DNA from: Bacteroidota bacterium
GTDB lineage: Bacteria > Bacteroidota > Bacteroidia > B-17B0 > Aurantibacillaceae
DNA: 57,976 nucleotides
Direction of reading: 5' to 3'
Assembly: GCA_025363015.1 (NCBI GenBank)
Contig: JANYEQ010000073.1
Location: 1 to 57,976, forward strand
Positions 33,949 through 43,100 of the stretch are shown here, in pieces (position 1 is the first letter of the stretch; every line of letters begins with the position of its first letter). Both the position numbers and the translations under genes were made by a program. The notes beneath the pieces were generated by a model. It had not been told where the DNA came from, searched no databases, and saw only the letters and a program-made list of their open reading frames with translations.

Positions 33949-35346
33949 ATGGAACAAAAAATTATAACCGATTACATTAGTCAAAACAAAGAGCGTGTAT
34001 TAAACGAACTTTTAGATTTATTAAAAATACCATCTATTAGCGCTGATAAAAAATATAGCGCCGATGTTTTAAAAACAGCGCAAGCCGTTAAGCAACGCTT
34101 AATTGAAGCTGGAGCCGATAAGGTGGAAATATCTGAAACAAGTGGCTTTCCGGTGGTATATGGCGAAAAAATAATAGACCCTAACAAACCCACCATTATT
34201 GTTTATGGACATTATGATGTACAACCCGCCGACCCTTTAAATTTATGGGACAGCCCACCCTTTGAACCCGTTATTAAAAAAACAGATTTACACCCAACTG
34301 GCGCCATTTATGCCCGTGGAAGTTGTGATGATAAAGGGCAAATGTATATGCACGTTAAGGCCTTTGAATTAATGATGAAAACAAATACCCTGCCCTGCAA
34401 CGTTAAATTTATGATTGAGGGCGAGGAAGAAGTAGGTTCACCAAGCCTTGGCCCATGGATTATTGCTAATAAAGAGAAACTAAAAGGCGATGTTATTTTG
34501 ATTTCAGATACTAGCATAATTGCAAACGATACCCCAAGTATTGATACCGGCTTGCGTGGTTTAGCCTACATGGAAGTAGAAGTTACAGGTCCTAACCGAG
34601 ATTTACACAGCGGCGTATATGGTGGCGCTGTTGCAAATCCTATAAATATTTTATGTAAATTGATAGCGAGTTGCCACGATGAAAATAACCATATTACCAT
34701 ACCCGCTTTTTATGATAAGGTAGTAGATGAAAGTAAAGAATACAGAGAAGAATTAAATAATGCTCCTTTTAATTTACAAGAATTTAAAAAAGATTTAGCT
34801 ATTGCTGAGGAGCATGGCGAGAAAGGATTTACTACAAACGAGCGCACCGGCATACGCCCAACGCTTGATGTAAATGGTATTTGGGGTGGCTACACTGGCG
34901 AAGGCGCTAAAACCGTATTGCCAAGTAAAGCCTTTGCAAAAATAAGTATGCGCTTGGTGCCTAACCAAAATTCAGACGAAATAAGCAAACTATTTAGTAC
35001 TTATTTTGAAAGCATTGCGCCACAAAGCGTTACTGTAAAAGTAACCGCACACCACGGTGGCGAACCCATTGTAGTAAGTACACAAAGTGCTGGCTACAAA
35101 GCAGCAAGTATGGCCATGGCCGATACGTATGGCAAAAAGCCAGTGCCAACTCGTGGTGGGGGCAGTATACCCATAGTAGCTTTATTTAAAAAAGAATTGG
35201 GCTTAGATAGTATATTGTTTGGCTTTGGTTTAGATAGTGATGCCTTACACTCGCCAAACGAACACTATGGCTTATTTAATTACTATAAAGGAATAGAAAC
35301 TATACCTTTATTTTATAAATACTTTACACAATTAACAGCTAAATAA
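33949..35346 (+). CDS. M20-family dipeptidase
   Basis: The ATG at 33949 starts a typical N-terminus (MEQKIITDYISQNKERVLNE); an in-frame codon at 33910 would add 13 unlikely residues. The 465-residue enzyme has YGHYDVQPADPLNLWDSPPF (about 82-101, zinc His and Asp), ARGSCDDKGQ, the catalytic EGEEEVGS and the dimerisation or lid domain. A C-terminal LHSPNEHYGLFNY contains the last metal His. This fits the dipeptidase/carnosinase-like M20 group, which hydrolyses dipeptides in the cytoplasm. The downstream membrane protein gene starts one base after its stop, so the two are coupled. Confidence 0.92.
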   Translation: MEQKIITDYISQNKERVLNELLDLLKIPSISADKKYSADVLKTAQAVKQRLIEAGADKVEISETSGFPVVYGEKIIDPNKPTIIVYGHYDVQPADPLNLWDSPPFEPVIKKTDLHPTGAIYARGSCDDKGQMYMHVKAFELMMKTNTLPCNVKFMIEGEEEVGSPSLGPWIIANKEKLKGDVILISDTSIIANDTPSIDTGLRGLAYMEVEVTGPNRDLHSGVYGGAVANPINILCKLIASCHDENNHITIPAFYDKVVDESKEYREELNNAPFNLQEFKKDLAIAEEHGEKGFTTNERTGIRPTLDVNGIWGGYTGEGAKTVLPSKAFAKISMRLVPNQNSDEISKLFSTYFESIAPQSVTVKVTAHHGGEPIVVSTQSAGYKAASMAMADTYGKKPVPTRGGGSIPIVALFKKELGLDSILFGFGLDSDALHSPNEHYGLFNYYKGIETIPLFYKYFTQLTAK

Positions 35347-35347
35347 A

Positions 35348-35581
35348 ATGAGCTTAAGCGATTGGATAGGTACAATAGGCGTTACACTTTTATTAATTGC
35401 ATTTGCATTAAACATTACAAAAAAAATAAATCCCGATACTACAACTTATTTATTATTAAATATTTTTGGTGCAGGTTTAGCTGGTGTTAGCAGTTACATG
35501 ATACAGTTTTGGCCCTTTGTGGTGTTAGAGAGTGTTTGGGTAATAGCCTCGTTAATACCTTTGTTTAAAAAAAACAAGTAG
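35348..35581 (+). CDS. Small CBU_0592-like membrane protein
   Basis: The 77-residue protein has three predicted membrane segments: about 6-24 (IGTIGVTLLLIAFALNI), 34-52 (YLLLNIFGAGLAGVSSYMI) and 53-71 (QFWPFVVLESVWVIASLIPL). It has a short basic linker (TKKINPDTT) and a Lys-rich C-terminus. The length and pattern match a small family named CBU_0592, of unknown function. It starts one base after the dipeptidase stop, and a strong terminator follows 15 bases after its own stop. The two genes therefore form a closed operon. Confidence 0.7.
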   Translation: MSLSDWIGTIGVTLLLIAFALNITKKINPDTTTYLLLNIFGAGLAGVSSYMIQFWPFVVLESVWVIASLIPLFKKNK

Positions 35582-35595
35582 TAGTTTTATAGTAT

Positions 35596-35630
35596 AAAAA
35601 AAAGCCACTTAAAAGTGGCTTTTTTTATTT
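35596..35630. terminator. Bidirectional terminator between the dipeptidase operon and clpP
   Basis: AGCCACTT (35603-35610) and AAGTGGCT (35613-35620) form a stem with a tiny loop, flanked by an A-run before and a T-run after. This suits termination from both convergent sides. Confidence 0.85.
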
Positions 35631-35672
35631 ATACCAAAGTGATTTAACATTTAGCTTTTCTTTTAACTCTCC

Positions 35673-35698
35673 CTACCCCCTCTCATTGAAAGGGGTAT
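35673..35698 (+). repeat. Pyrimidine/purine hairpin in intergenic DNA
   Basis: ACCCCCTCTCATTGAAAGGGGT has ACCCC/GGGGT arms. It is comparable to the CCTCC/GGAGG element inside leuS and may be a member of the same loose repeat class. A role as a second clpP terminator is possible, but the T-tract is poor. Confidence 0.35.
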
Positions 35699-35736
35699 AA
35701 ACTGGAATAAACATTAAATTATTATAGTATTAAAGG

Positions 35737-36411
35737 TTATGGTCTGCGTTCTAAAACTTCGTCAATCATTCCGTATTCTTTAGCTTCTTGGGCTATCATC
35801 CAATAATCACGATCGCTATCGGCCCACACTTTATCGTACGTTTGCCCACTATGGTGTGCAATAATTTCGTACAATTCTTTTTTTAATTTTTGTATTTCGC
35901 GTGCCGTAATTTCAATATCGGTTGCTTGTCCTTCGGCACCACCCATTGGCTGATGAATCATTACACGCGCATGTTTTAAAGCCGTACGTTTGCCTTTAGC
36001 GCCTGCACATTGTAGCACTGCACCCATACTTGCTGCCATGCCTGTACATATAGTAGCCACATCTGGCTTAATAATTTGCATGGTATCGTAAATACCTAAA
36101 CCCGCATAAACACTACCTCCTGGCGAGTTAATGTAAATTTGAATATCTTTTTTAGAATCGGCACTTTCTAAAAATAACAATTGCGCTTGCACAATATTTG
36201 CAACTTGGTCGTTAATTCCGGTTCCTAAAAAAATAATACGGTCCATCATTAAACGACTAAAAACGTCCATTTGTGCTACGTTTAATTGGCGTTCTTCAAT
36301 AATATAAGGAGTTAATGAAGAGGTAATGCGCGAAGAGTAGTTTTCGTAAGTTAAACTGCTAATGCCTGCGTGCTTAGTGGCATATTTTTTAAATTCATTT
36401 TGGTCAAACAT
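35737..36411 (-). CDS. clpP: ATP-dependent Clp protease proteolytic subunit
   Basis: ClpP forms the double-heptamer chamber that degrades unfolded or tagged proteins delivered by ClpX or ClpA/C. The 224-residue product has the Ser-His-Asp triad: Ser128 in GMAASMGA, His153 in MIHQPMGG and Asp202 in RDYWM. The spacings (25 and 49) are those of E. coli ClpP. It has the short propeptide-length N-terminus usual for the family. No clpX or tig gene is adjacent, unlike in many bacteria. A good promoter lies upstream. Confidence 0.96.
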   Translation of the reverse strand: MFDQNEFKKYATKHAGISSLTYENYSSRITSSLTPYIIEERQLNVAQMDVFSRLMMDRIIFLGTGINDQVANIVQAQLLFLESADSKKDIQIYINSPGGSVYAGLGIYDTMQIIKPDVATICTGMAASMGAVLQCAGAKGKRTALKHARVMIHQPMGGAEGQATDIEITAREIQKLKKELYEIIAHHSGQTYDKVWADSDRDYWMIAQEAKEYGMIDEVLERRP

Positions 36412-36436
36412 AATTTTTTGGGTTTTAGTGAGTAAT

Positions 36437-36468
36437 CAAATGTAAGTGTTGCTTTTGGTATTTTCAAA
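36437..36468 (-). promoter_or_regulatory. clpP promoter
   Basis: On the minus strand a TTTG (36465-36468) is followed after 20 bases by TACATTTG (36437-36444), an exact TAnnTTTG. This is a complete Bacteroidota -33/-7 pair. It implies a start site about 20 bases before the clpP ATG. Confidence 0.6.
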
Positions 36469-36579
36469 TACTGTGCAAAATTTTATTAACGCTATTTTGT
36501 CATAATTTTAATTTAGCGATTAACTAGCTATTGTTATTAAGTTAATTGATTGTTAGGCATTTACATGTTTTTTAGTGAT

Positions 36580-36587
36580 TAAATTTG
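36580..36587 (+). promoter_or_regulatory. -7 promoter element for the class IV aminotransferase
   Basis: TAAATTTG is an exact TAnnTTTG match, 12 bases before the ATG at 36600. It would give a very short leader of about 6 bases, so translation may start with little or no upstream ribosome-binding sequence. Confidence 0.4.
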
Positions 36588-36599
36588 AAATAGTCAAAA

Positions 36600-37448
36600 A
36601 TGGCAAAAGATACATATTGCATATTAAATGGGCACTTAATTAGTGTTTACGAACCAAGCGTAGCCTTTAACAACCGTGCCTTTAGGTATGGCGATTCGTT
36701 ATTTGAAAGCATTAGAACTTGCAATAATAAACTAATGTTTTTGCGCGACCATATTACCCGCCTTAAATTAGGAATGACCGTTTTACGAATGAACGTACCT
36801 GCCGAATTTAATACCGAAAACATACACGAACAAATTATACAATTACTAAAACACAATACCCACGCACCTAATGCGCGTATACGCTTAACGGTGTTTAGAA
36901 ACGAAGGTGGCTTTTATACCCCCGAAACAAACGACATTTCATTTTTAATTGAAAGCACTGAATTAACAAGTGTTTACGAACTTAACCAAAAAGGGTTTTG
37001 GGTAGATACGTATACGGACATAAAAAAAAGCGTAAATAAATTAGCTAATATAAAAACAGGTAATGCTTTACTATACGTAATGGCAGGACTTGCCAAGCAA
37101 AGCATGCGCTTAGATGATTGTTTTTTAATTAACGAAAATGGCATTATTTGCGAGAGCATAAACTCAAATATTTTTTTAGTAAAAAATGGTACAATTTATA
37201 CACCTCCTTTAAGTGATGGCTGTGTGGCGGGGGTAATGCGCAAACAAATAATGGCACTGGCAACACAACATAAAGTTTTGGTATTTGAAAGCAGTATTAC
37301 CGACTACACATTAAGTAATGCCGACGAAGTTTTTTTAAGCAATAGTATTAATGGTGTACAATGGGTGGGCCAATACAAACAAAAATATTACACTAATAAA
37401 ATGGCTGTTTTTTTTAATGAAAAATTAAACCAATTAACTATTAATTAA
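36600..37448 (+). CDS. Class IV PLP aminotransferase (branched-chain aminotransferase / aminodeoxychorismate lyase-like)
   Basis: The 282-residue fold-type IV enzyme has the FRYGDSLFESIR segment (28-39), RDHITRLKLGM, the PLP lysine Lys152 in LANIKTGNALLYVMA and the C-terminal SNSINGVQWVG motif. The family includes BCAT, D-amino acid aminotransferase and PabC. The length and the GDSLFESIR pattern suggest an aminodeoxychorismate-lyase-like or general aminotransferase rather than a full-length BCAT, but the substrate cannot be settled. A YbjN-like gene follows 62 bases downstream on the same strand. Confidence 0.82.
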   Translation: MAKDTYCILNGHLISVYEPSVAFNNRAFRYGDSLFESIRTCNNKLMFLRDHITRLKLGMTVLRMNVPAEFNTENIHEQIIQLLKHNTHAPNARIRLTVFRNEGGFYTPETNDISFLIESTELTSVYELNQKGFWVDTYTDIKKSVNKLANIKTGNALLYVMAGLAKQSMRLDDCFLINENGIICESINSNIFLVKNGTIYTPPLSDGCVAGVMRKQIMALATQHKVLVFESSITDYTLSNADEVFLSNSINGVQWVGQYKQKYYTNKMAVFFNEKLNQLTIN

Positions 37449-37510
37449 TAATTTTTTTAGTGCTAATTTTAATATTAAAAACTAAAAATTTACAACTAAA
37501 AAAATAAAAT

Positions 37511-37909
37511 ATGTACCAACAAATACTCTCATTAATTGAAAACACCCTTAAAACATTAGGTATTGAGCCCGAACAAGCAAAAATTGGCGAAGGGCAGTTT
37601 AATATAAATAAAGATAAAAATACTGAAGTGCTAATTGATGTTTGGGAAGAAAATAACCATGTGTTTTTTCAGGTGCTATGCCCTGTTACAAAAATAAATG
37701 ATATAGCCCGAACAGAAGTTTTAAAAATGTTATTAGAAGAAAATCATGGCCTGGTAGAAGCGAGCTTTGCCATTGCTAAAGATGATATTATTATTAAAGA
37801 AACCATTGAATGCTCTGCCTTTTTTAATCAAGAGCGTGCTTTAGCAACTATTACACGCATTGCCTACTATTGCGAGTTGTACAGAGAAAAATGGAATTAT
37901 ACTATTTAG
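37511..37909 (+). CDS. YbjN/CesT-like small protein
   Basis: The 132-residue cytoplasmic protein has an alpha-beta pattern: helix (YQQILSLIENTLKTLGI), strands (EVLIDVWEENNHVFFQVLCPV), helix (TEVLKMLLEENHG), strand (DDIIIKETIE) and a final helix. This resembles YbjN or type III chaperone-like folds. Such proteins are small and of poorly known function in Bacteroidota, so the call rests on fold pattern and length only. It may be cotranscribed with the aminotransferase upstream. Confidence 0.5.
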   Translation: MYQQILSLIENTLKTLGIEPEQAKIGEGQFNINKDKNTEVLIDVWEENNHVFFQVLCPVTKINDIARTEVLKMLLEENHGLVEASFAIAKDDIIIKETIECSAFFNQERALATITRIAYYCELYREKWNYTI

Positions 37910-38014
37910 AGTTATAGTAATACTTTATTACGAATTGCTATTACAACACCTAACTCACAATTTTACGCTTCTCTTACTCTTTAGTTTTATGTGATGTAGA
38001 TAAGGGAATGTAAT

Positions 38015-39145
38015 TTATTCCTCAGTTTTATTTTTTAATTTCATCAGTAAAGTATAGGCCCCTTTTGTAACAATTGATTTATCTGTTAACACATTTGGAT
38101 TTAATACTTCCTTAAATCCTTTTTGTTTAATTCCTATTTTTACTTCCATTAATTTGTACTCCTTTTCTTTTTCTACTACAAAAACAAAATCTTTTCCTTC
38201 GTAACTAACTATTGCATCTTCTGAAATTACCGCCGCATTATTTTTTACAGTTTCAATCTCAGCATTCATGTACATGCCAGGCAGCAAGGTTTTATCATAA
38301 TCTTCAAAATGGCAATGCACTTCTGCGGTTCTTTCTGCTGACAAATCTTGACTAATTAAAATGATTTCGCAATTGTGTTTTTTGTCGGATTGATTATTAT
38401 ACGCTATTACTTTTTGTCCGATAAATAATTTATCTAAATCTTTTTCAAACACTTTTATATTTAAATGTATATCGGTGGTGTTTACTAATTCGAATAAAAT
38501 ATCCGAAGGATTAACGTACTTGCCAATGTTTACATTTACCTTTGATACAAAACCATCAATTGGTGAATAAATATTTACACTTTTTGATAACGAATTTTCA
38601 GATAAGTTTTGAGGATTAATATTGATTAATTTCAATTTTTCAGCTAAAGCGCTTAACGTAATTCTTTGAGAAACATACTCCATTTGCGCTTGTTGTAAAA
38701 TTTTATCGCTACTGGCTTTACTTTGATTCAATTCTTTTTGGCGCGCTAATTCCGTTTCGGCAAATACTAATTTTGATTTAGTAGTTAAATACTCTTGTTG
38801 CAACTGAATGTATTGCAAGTCTTCCATAGTAGCAATTACCTCACCTTTTGCTATATGCATGCCGGGCAAAAGTTTAGTAGTTTTTAGATAGCCCCCTAAT
38901 GGCATACTTACCGATACCATATTTTGTGGAGGCACATCAATTTTACCATTTACTTTAATAATGGCAGAAATTTTTTGTTGCTCAATTTTGGAAGTACTTA
39001 TAGCAACATTTTTTAACTGCGCTTGTGTTAAAATTACTACTTGATTTTGAACTGCTATAGTTTCAATTGCATTTTCAGTTTCTGGTTTTGAACCACAAGA
39101 AGAAACCAAAATAAAAACGGTAATTATTAAAAATAATTTTTTCAT
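38015..39145 (-). CDS. RND efflux periplasmic adaptor (CusB/CzcB-like lipoprotein)
   Basis: The 376-residue protein is a predicted lipoprotein, with lipobox-like LVSSCGSKPE (Cys about 17). Its domains are an N-terminal beta region (VNGKIDVPPQNMVSVSMPLGGYL), a coiled-coil hairpin (QLQQEYLTTKSKLVFAETEL), a lipoyl half (IYSPIDGFVSKVNVNIGKYV), a barrel and a membrane-proximal domain (KIGIKQKGFKEVL). It bridges the inner-membrane pump to the outer channel. It is the last gene of the metal-efflux cluster, 4 bases after the CDF gene. No His/Cys-rich metal-binding N-terminus is apparent. Confidence 0.88.
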   Translation of the reverse strand: MKKLFLIITVFILVSSCGSKPETENAIETIAVQNQVVILTQAQLKNVAISTSKIEQQKISAIIKVNGKIDVPPQNMVSVSMPLGGYLKTTKLLPGMHIAKGEVIATMEDLQYIQLQQEYLTTKSKLVFAETELARQKELNQSKASSDKILQQAQMEYVSQRITLSALAEKLKLININPQNLSENSLSKSVNIYSPIDGFVSKVNVNIGKYVNPSDILFELVNTTDIHLNIKVFEKDLDKLFIGQKVIAYNNQSDKKHNCEIILISQDLSAERTAEVHCHFEDYDKTLLPGMYMNAEIETVKNNAAVISEDAIVSYEGKDFVFVVEKEKEYKLMEVKIGIKQKGFKEVLNPNVLTDKSIVTKGAYTLLMKLKNKTEE

Positions 39146-39149
39146 ATAC

Positions 39150-40136
39150 TTATATTTTATGTTTGTTATTAGAAATTAATTTTTCGGTTGTCCATTCAAT
39201 GGTTTGAACAAAATTTTCTTTTCGCGATTTGCATTCCGAAACTTTACAAATATTGCATTGATATAACTGACAAGCATCTACATGAATAAAAAATTCAACC
39301 CGCTCATTAAAATGTTTTGAAAGTATGATTGATAATTTCTCTAAAATATCATGGCCTTCATTTATAGTTAAATAAAAAGGCACGGTTAAATGGCAATCAA
39401 TGTGAAAAAAACCAGCGTAGTTAATAATGCGCATGTTGTGCACATCAATCCAGTTGTATTCTCGTGATTTATTTAAAACCTCTTTTACTTCTTCAATAAT
39501 TTCATTATCGGCTTCATCCATAATTCCAGAAATAGCTTTGCGAATAATTTTGTATCCAGTAAAAATAATAATGAAAGCAAATATCATTGCCGCTATGCTA
39601 TCAATCCACTTATACCCAGTAAGTAACATTAGGCCTAAACCTATTAATAAGCCAATGGTAGAATACGTATCAGAAATTAAATGCTTCCCTCCTGCAACCA
39701 AAATGGGCGAATTTTCTTTCTTTCCCTTTTTTACGCAAAAATATCCTACAATAAAATTTATACCCGCAGAAAAGGCAATTAAAATTAAACCATAATCTAA
39801 CTTTTGAATAATGTGAGGATGAATGATATTGTTTAAAGCTTCATAAATTATAATTAGTCCTGCTACACTAATTAAAATACCTTCAAAAGCAGATGAAATA
39901 AATTCAATTTTCCCATGACCATAAGGATGCTCTTTATCTTTGGGTTTAGCCGAAATAATAATGCTATACAATCCTATAAAGCCAGCAATTACATTTACAG
40001 TGCTTTCTAAGGCATCGGTTAATATAGCAACAGAAGATGTAATGTGCCAAGCAAAAATTTTAATTAAAAATAAAGCTACTGATACCGCAACTAAAAGTTG
40101 TTGCGTTTTTATTGTAGTTGATTTCTTCTCCTGCAT
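39150..40136 (-). CDS. Cation diffusion facilitator (CDF) transporter with Cys-rich tail
   Basis: The 328-residue protein has six predicted membrane segments and a cytoplasmic C-terminal domain. CDF signatures are ITDALESTVNVIAGFIGLYS (TM2), HPYGHGKIEFI, HLISDTYSTIG (TM5, HxxxD metal site) and the C-terminal ferredoxin-like domain (IDVHNMRIINYAGFFHIDCHL). TM2 shows ExxxN rather than the HxxxD or DxxxD often seen. Near the end, DACQLYQCNICKVSEC places four Cys within 14 residues, a likely regulatory metal site. It lies in the middle of the RND cluster, with 4-base gaps on both sides. Confidence 0.9.
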   Translation of the reverse strand: MQEKKSTTIKTQQLLVAVSVALFLIKIFAWHITSSVAILTDALESTVNVIAGFIGLYSIIISAKPKDKEHPYGHGKIEFISSAFEGILISVAGLIIIYEALNNIIHPHIIQKLDYGLILIAFSAGINFIVGYFCVKKGKKENSPILVAGGKHLISDTYSTIGLLIGLGLMLLTGYKWIDSIAAMIFAFIIIFTGYKIIRKAISGIMDEADNEIIEEVKEVLNKSREYNWIDVHNMRIINYAGFFHIDCHLTVPFYLTINEGHDILEKLSIILSKHFNERVEFFIHVDACQLYQCNICKVSECKSRKENFVQTIEWTTEKLISNNKHKI

Positions 40137-40140
40137 TTTA

Positions 40141-43100
40141 CTAAAGTTTAGATGTTATGTAATTGAATTGAATAACGAGTTCGTTATAGGATTTTACCGC
40201 ATCTATATAATTACTTTTAATATTAATGGCTTGATTCGTTAACATAACCCAATCTAAATAATTTATTTCGCCATTTACAAATTGTTTATTGGCCGTTTCT
40301 AAAATTAATTTAGCGTTTGGCAAAGCGGTTTGTTCATAATAATTAATTGCTTCTGCTTGATTTTTATACTGAAGGTAAAAAGCTTGGTATTGCTTTTGAA
40401 GTAACTGCTTTTGAAGTAAATAATTATTTTCATTGAAGCTTTGATATATTTTTGATGTTGAAATTTTTGCCTTTTGTGCACCATAAAACAATGGAATACC
40501 AATACTAAATTGTGCAGATTGAAAACGAGAAGAGCCACTGTACAAAACATTGTCCGCTCCAGTTCCCCGCATACTCATACTGTAATAGCCTAAATTAATC
40601 TCGGGTAGTAATTTTGATTTTTCTAATTTTAAAGCGGCAAGACTTGCTTTTTGTTGTTGGTCTACAATTTTTAAAATCGGATGATTTGTGATTAAATTAC
40701 TATCTGCAGTAATAGGTGTTGTTATTTTAAAAGCGCTTTCATTGGGCGCTACTTTAAATTCAGTGTTTAATAACAGTTGAAATTGTAAGTTGATAGTTTC
40801 TTTTTCTATCATCAATTGCTTTAATTGCAGAGCAATGTTTCCTCTTTGACTCTCGGCAGTAATTTTTTCTAAAATATTACTTTCTCCATTCTTTAACCTG
40901 AGTTCCGATTTCTTTAAAAATTCAGAATAAATTGAATCGCTTTTTAAGAGTAATGTTTCTTTTTCTTTCAAATAAATTAATTCGTAAAAAGTTTGCGAAA
41001 CAGCTTTCTTTAACTCCGCTTCTTTTAATGTCAAATCAAGCAAAGCTACTTTCCAATGTTCAGTTAAAAGATTTTTTTGCTTTTTATAAACTGTTGGAAA
41101 ATTAAATGATTGAGAAATGCCAAAACGATTATCTGCATAAATACTATTTATTTGTCCGTATTCAGCTAAAATAGTTGTAAGTGGGATATTAAACGCAGTT
41201 TTAATTATTTTTTGCTGATAGTCTAACTTTTGTTTTTCGCCCTTTATTTGCAAATTATTTTTTAATGCCATGTCAATAGCACCTTGCAGGGTAACAAGTG
41301 TTTGCGCTTGGGTTTTGCTGTTTGTGCTACATAAAAAAAGTGCTAGTATTAAAATAGTAAGCCGCTTAGTTTTTAATTTAAACTTTCTTTCTGAAGAAAT
41401 ATATAAAATTGGTAAAACAAAAAGCGTTAGAAAAGTGGCTAACATTAAGCCTCCAATTACAACGGTTGCAAGCGGACGCTGAACTTCTGCCCCTGCTCCA
41501 TTACTTAATGCCATTGGCAAAAAGCCGAGTGATGCTACAAAAGCTGTCATTAAAACCGGACGTAAACGTAACTTAGTGCCTTCTAAAACTATTTGTTTTA
41601 AATCCGTTAACCCATCTTTTTTCAATCGGTTAAATTCTGCAATTAAAACAATTCCGTTTAATACTGCTACGCCAAACAATGCAATAAATCCCACACCTGC
41701 ACTAATGCTAAACGGCATACCTCTCATTGCTAAAAAAAAGATACCTCCAATAGCAGAAAGCGGAATAGCAGAGTAAATTAATAAACCTTGTTTAGCAGAA
41801 TTAAATGCAAAAAATAATAATATAAAAATTAAAACTAACGATACTGGTACTGCAATCATTAAACGATTTTTAGCGGCATTTAAATTTTCAAAAGTACCGC
41901 CGTAGGTTACATAATAGCCTGTAGGAAATTTTAATTGTTTATCTACTTTTTTCTGTAATTCCTCTACAATACTTTGCACATCTCTACCTCTTACATTAAA
42001 CCCAACAATGATTCTACGTTTGGCATCTTCGCGCTGAATTTGATTTGGACCATTTTTAATTTTAACGTCTGCTAATAGATATAACGGAATTTGTGTTGCT
42101 AACGGCGTTGGAATTAATAGATTTTGTATGTCTTCTAAGCTATTGCGTTTACTGGTATCTAACCTAACCACTAAATCAAAACGCTTTTCATCTTCAAATA
42201 CCAAACCGGCACTTTGCCCTGCAAAAGCAGAATTAATTACTCTATTTACATCTGAAATATTTAAATTATATTGCGCAATATTTGCACGATTGTATTCTAT
42301 AACCACCTGAGGCATGCCCGTTACAGGCTCTACGTATACGTTTTTTGCGCCATTTACAGTAGTTACAATTTCGCCCAATTTATCGGCATATAGCGACAAT
42401 GTATCTAAATTTTCTCCAAATATTTTACATACTACATCTTGTTTAGCACCCGTCATCAATTCATTAAAACGCATTTGTACGGGGTATTGAAAACTAGTTG
42501 TAATACCTGGAACATCCTCAATTGCCTTTCCCATTTTTTCAGCTAATTCGTTAAATGTTTTTGCAGATGTCCAATCACTTTTGTTTTTTAAAATAATCAT
42601 TATGTCTGCTGCTTCAATAGGCATAGGGTCTGTGGGTATTTCGCCACTGCCAATTTTAGTGACTACTTTTTCTACTTCTGGAAATTTATCTTTTAAAATT
42701 TTTGCAGTTTTTGAAAATGATTGAATGCTCACTTTTAAATTACTTCCCGTTAAAATTCTTGACTCAACTGCAAAATCACCCTCTTCAAGAGCAGGAATAA
42801 ATTCACCACCTAAACATGTTATTGTTATAATAGCACTTACAAATAATAAAATTACGATTAATAAAATTGTTTTTGGAAAACGAATAACTTTACCCAATCT
42901 ACTTTGGTAGGCCGTTTCAATTATTGTCATTATTTTATCAGATATGTTGGGTTTGTGTTTACTTTTTTTGCTTAATACCAATGCACTCATCATTGGAATA
43001 TACGTTAATGAAAGTATAAAAGCCCCCAATAAAGCAAAAGCAACCGTTTGCGCCATGGGTTTAAACATTTTGCCTTCAATACCTTGTAACGTAAAAATTG

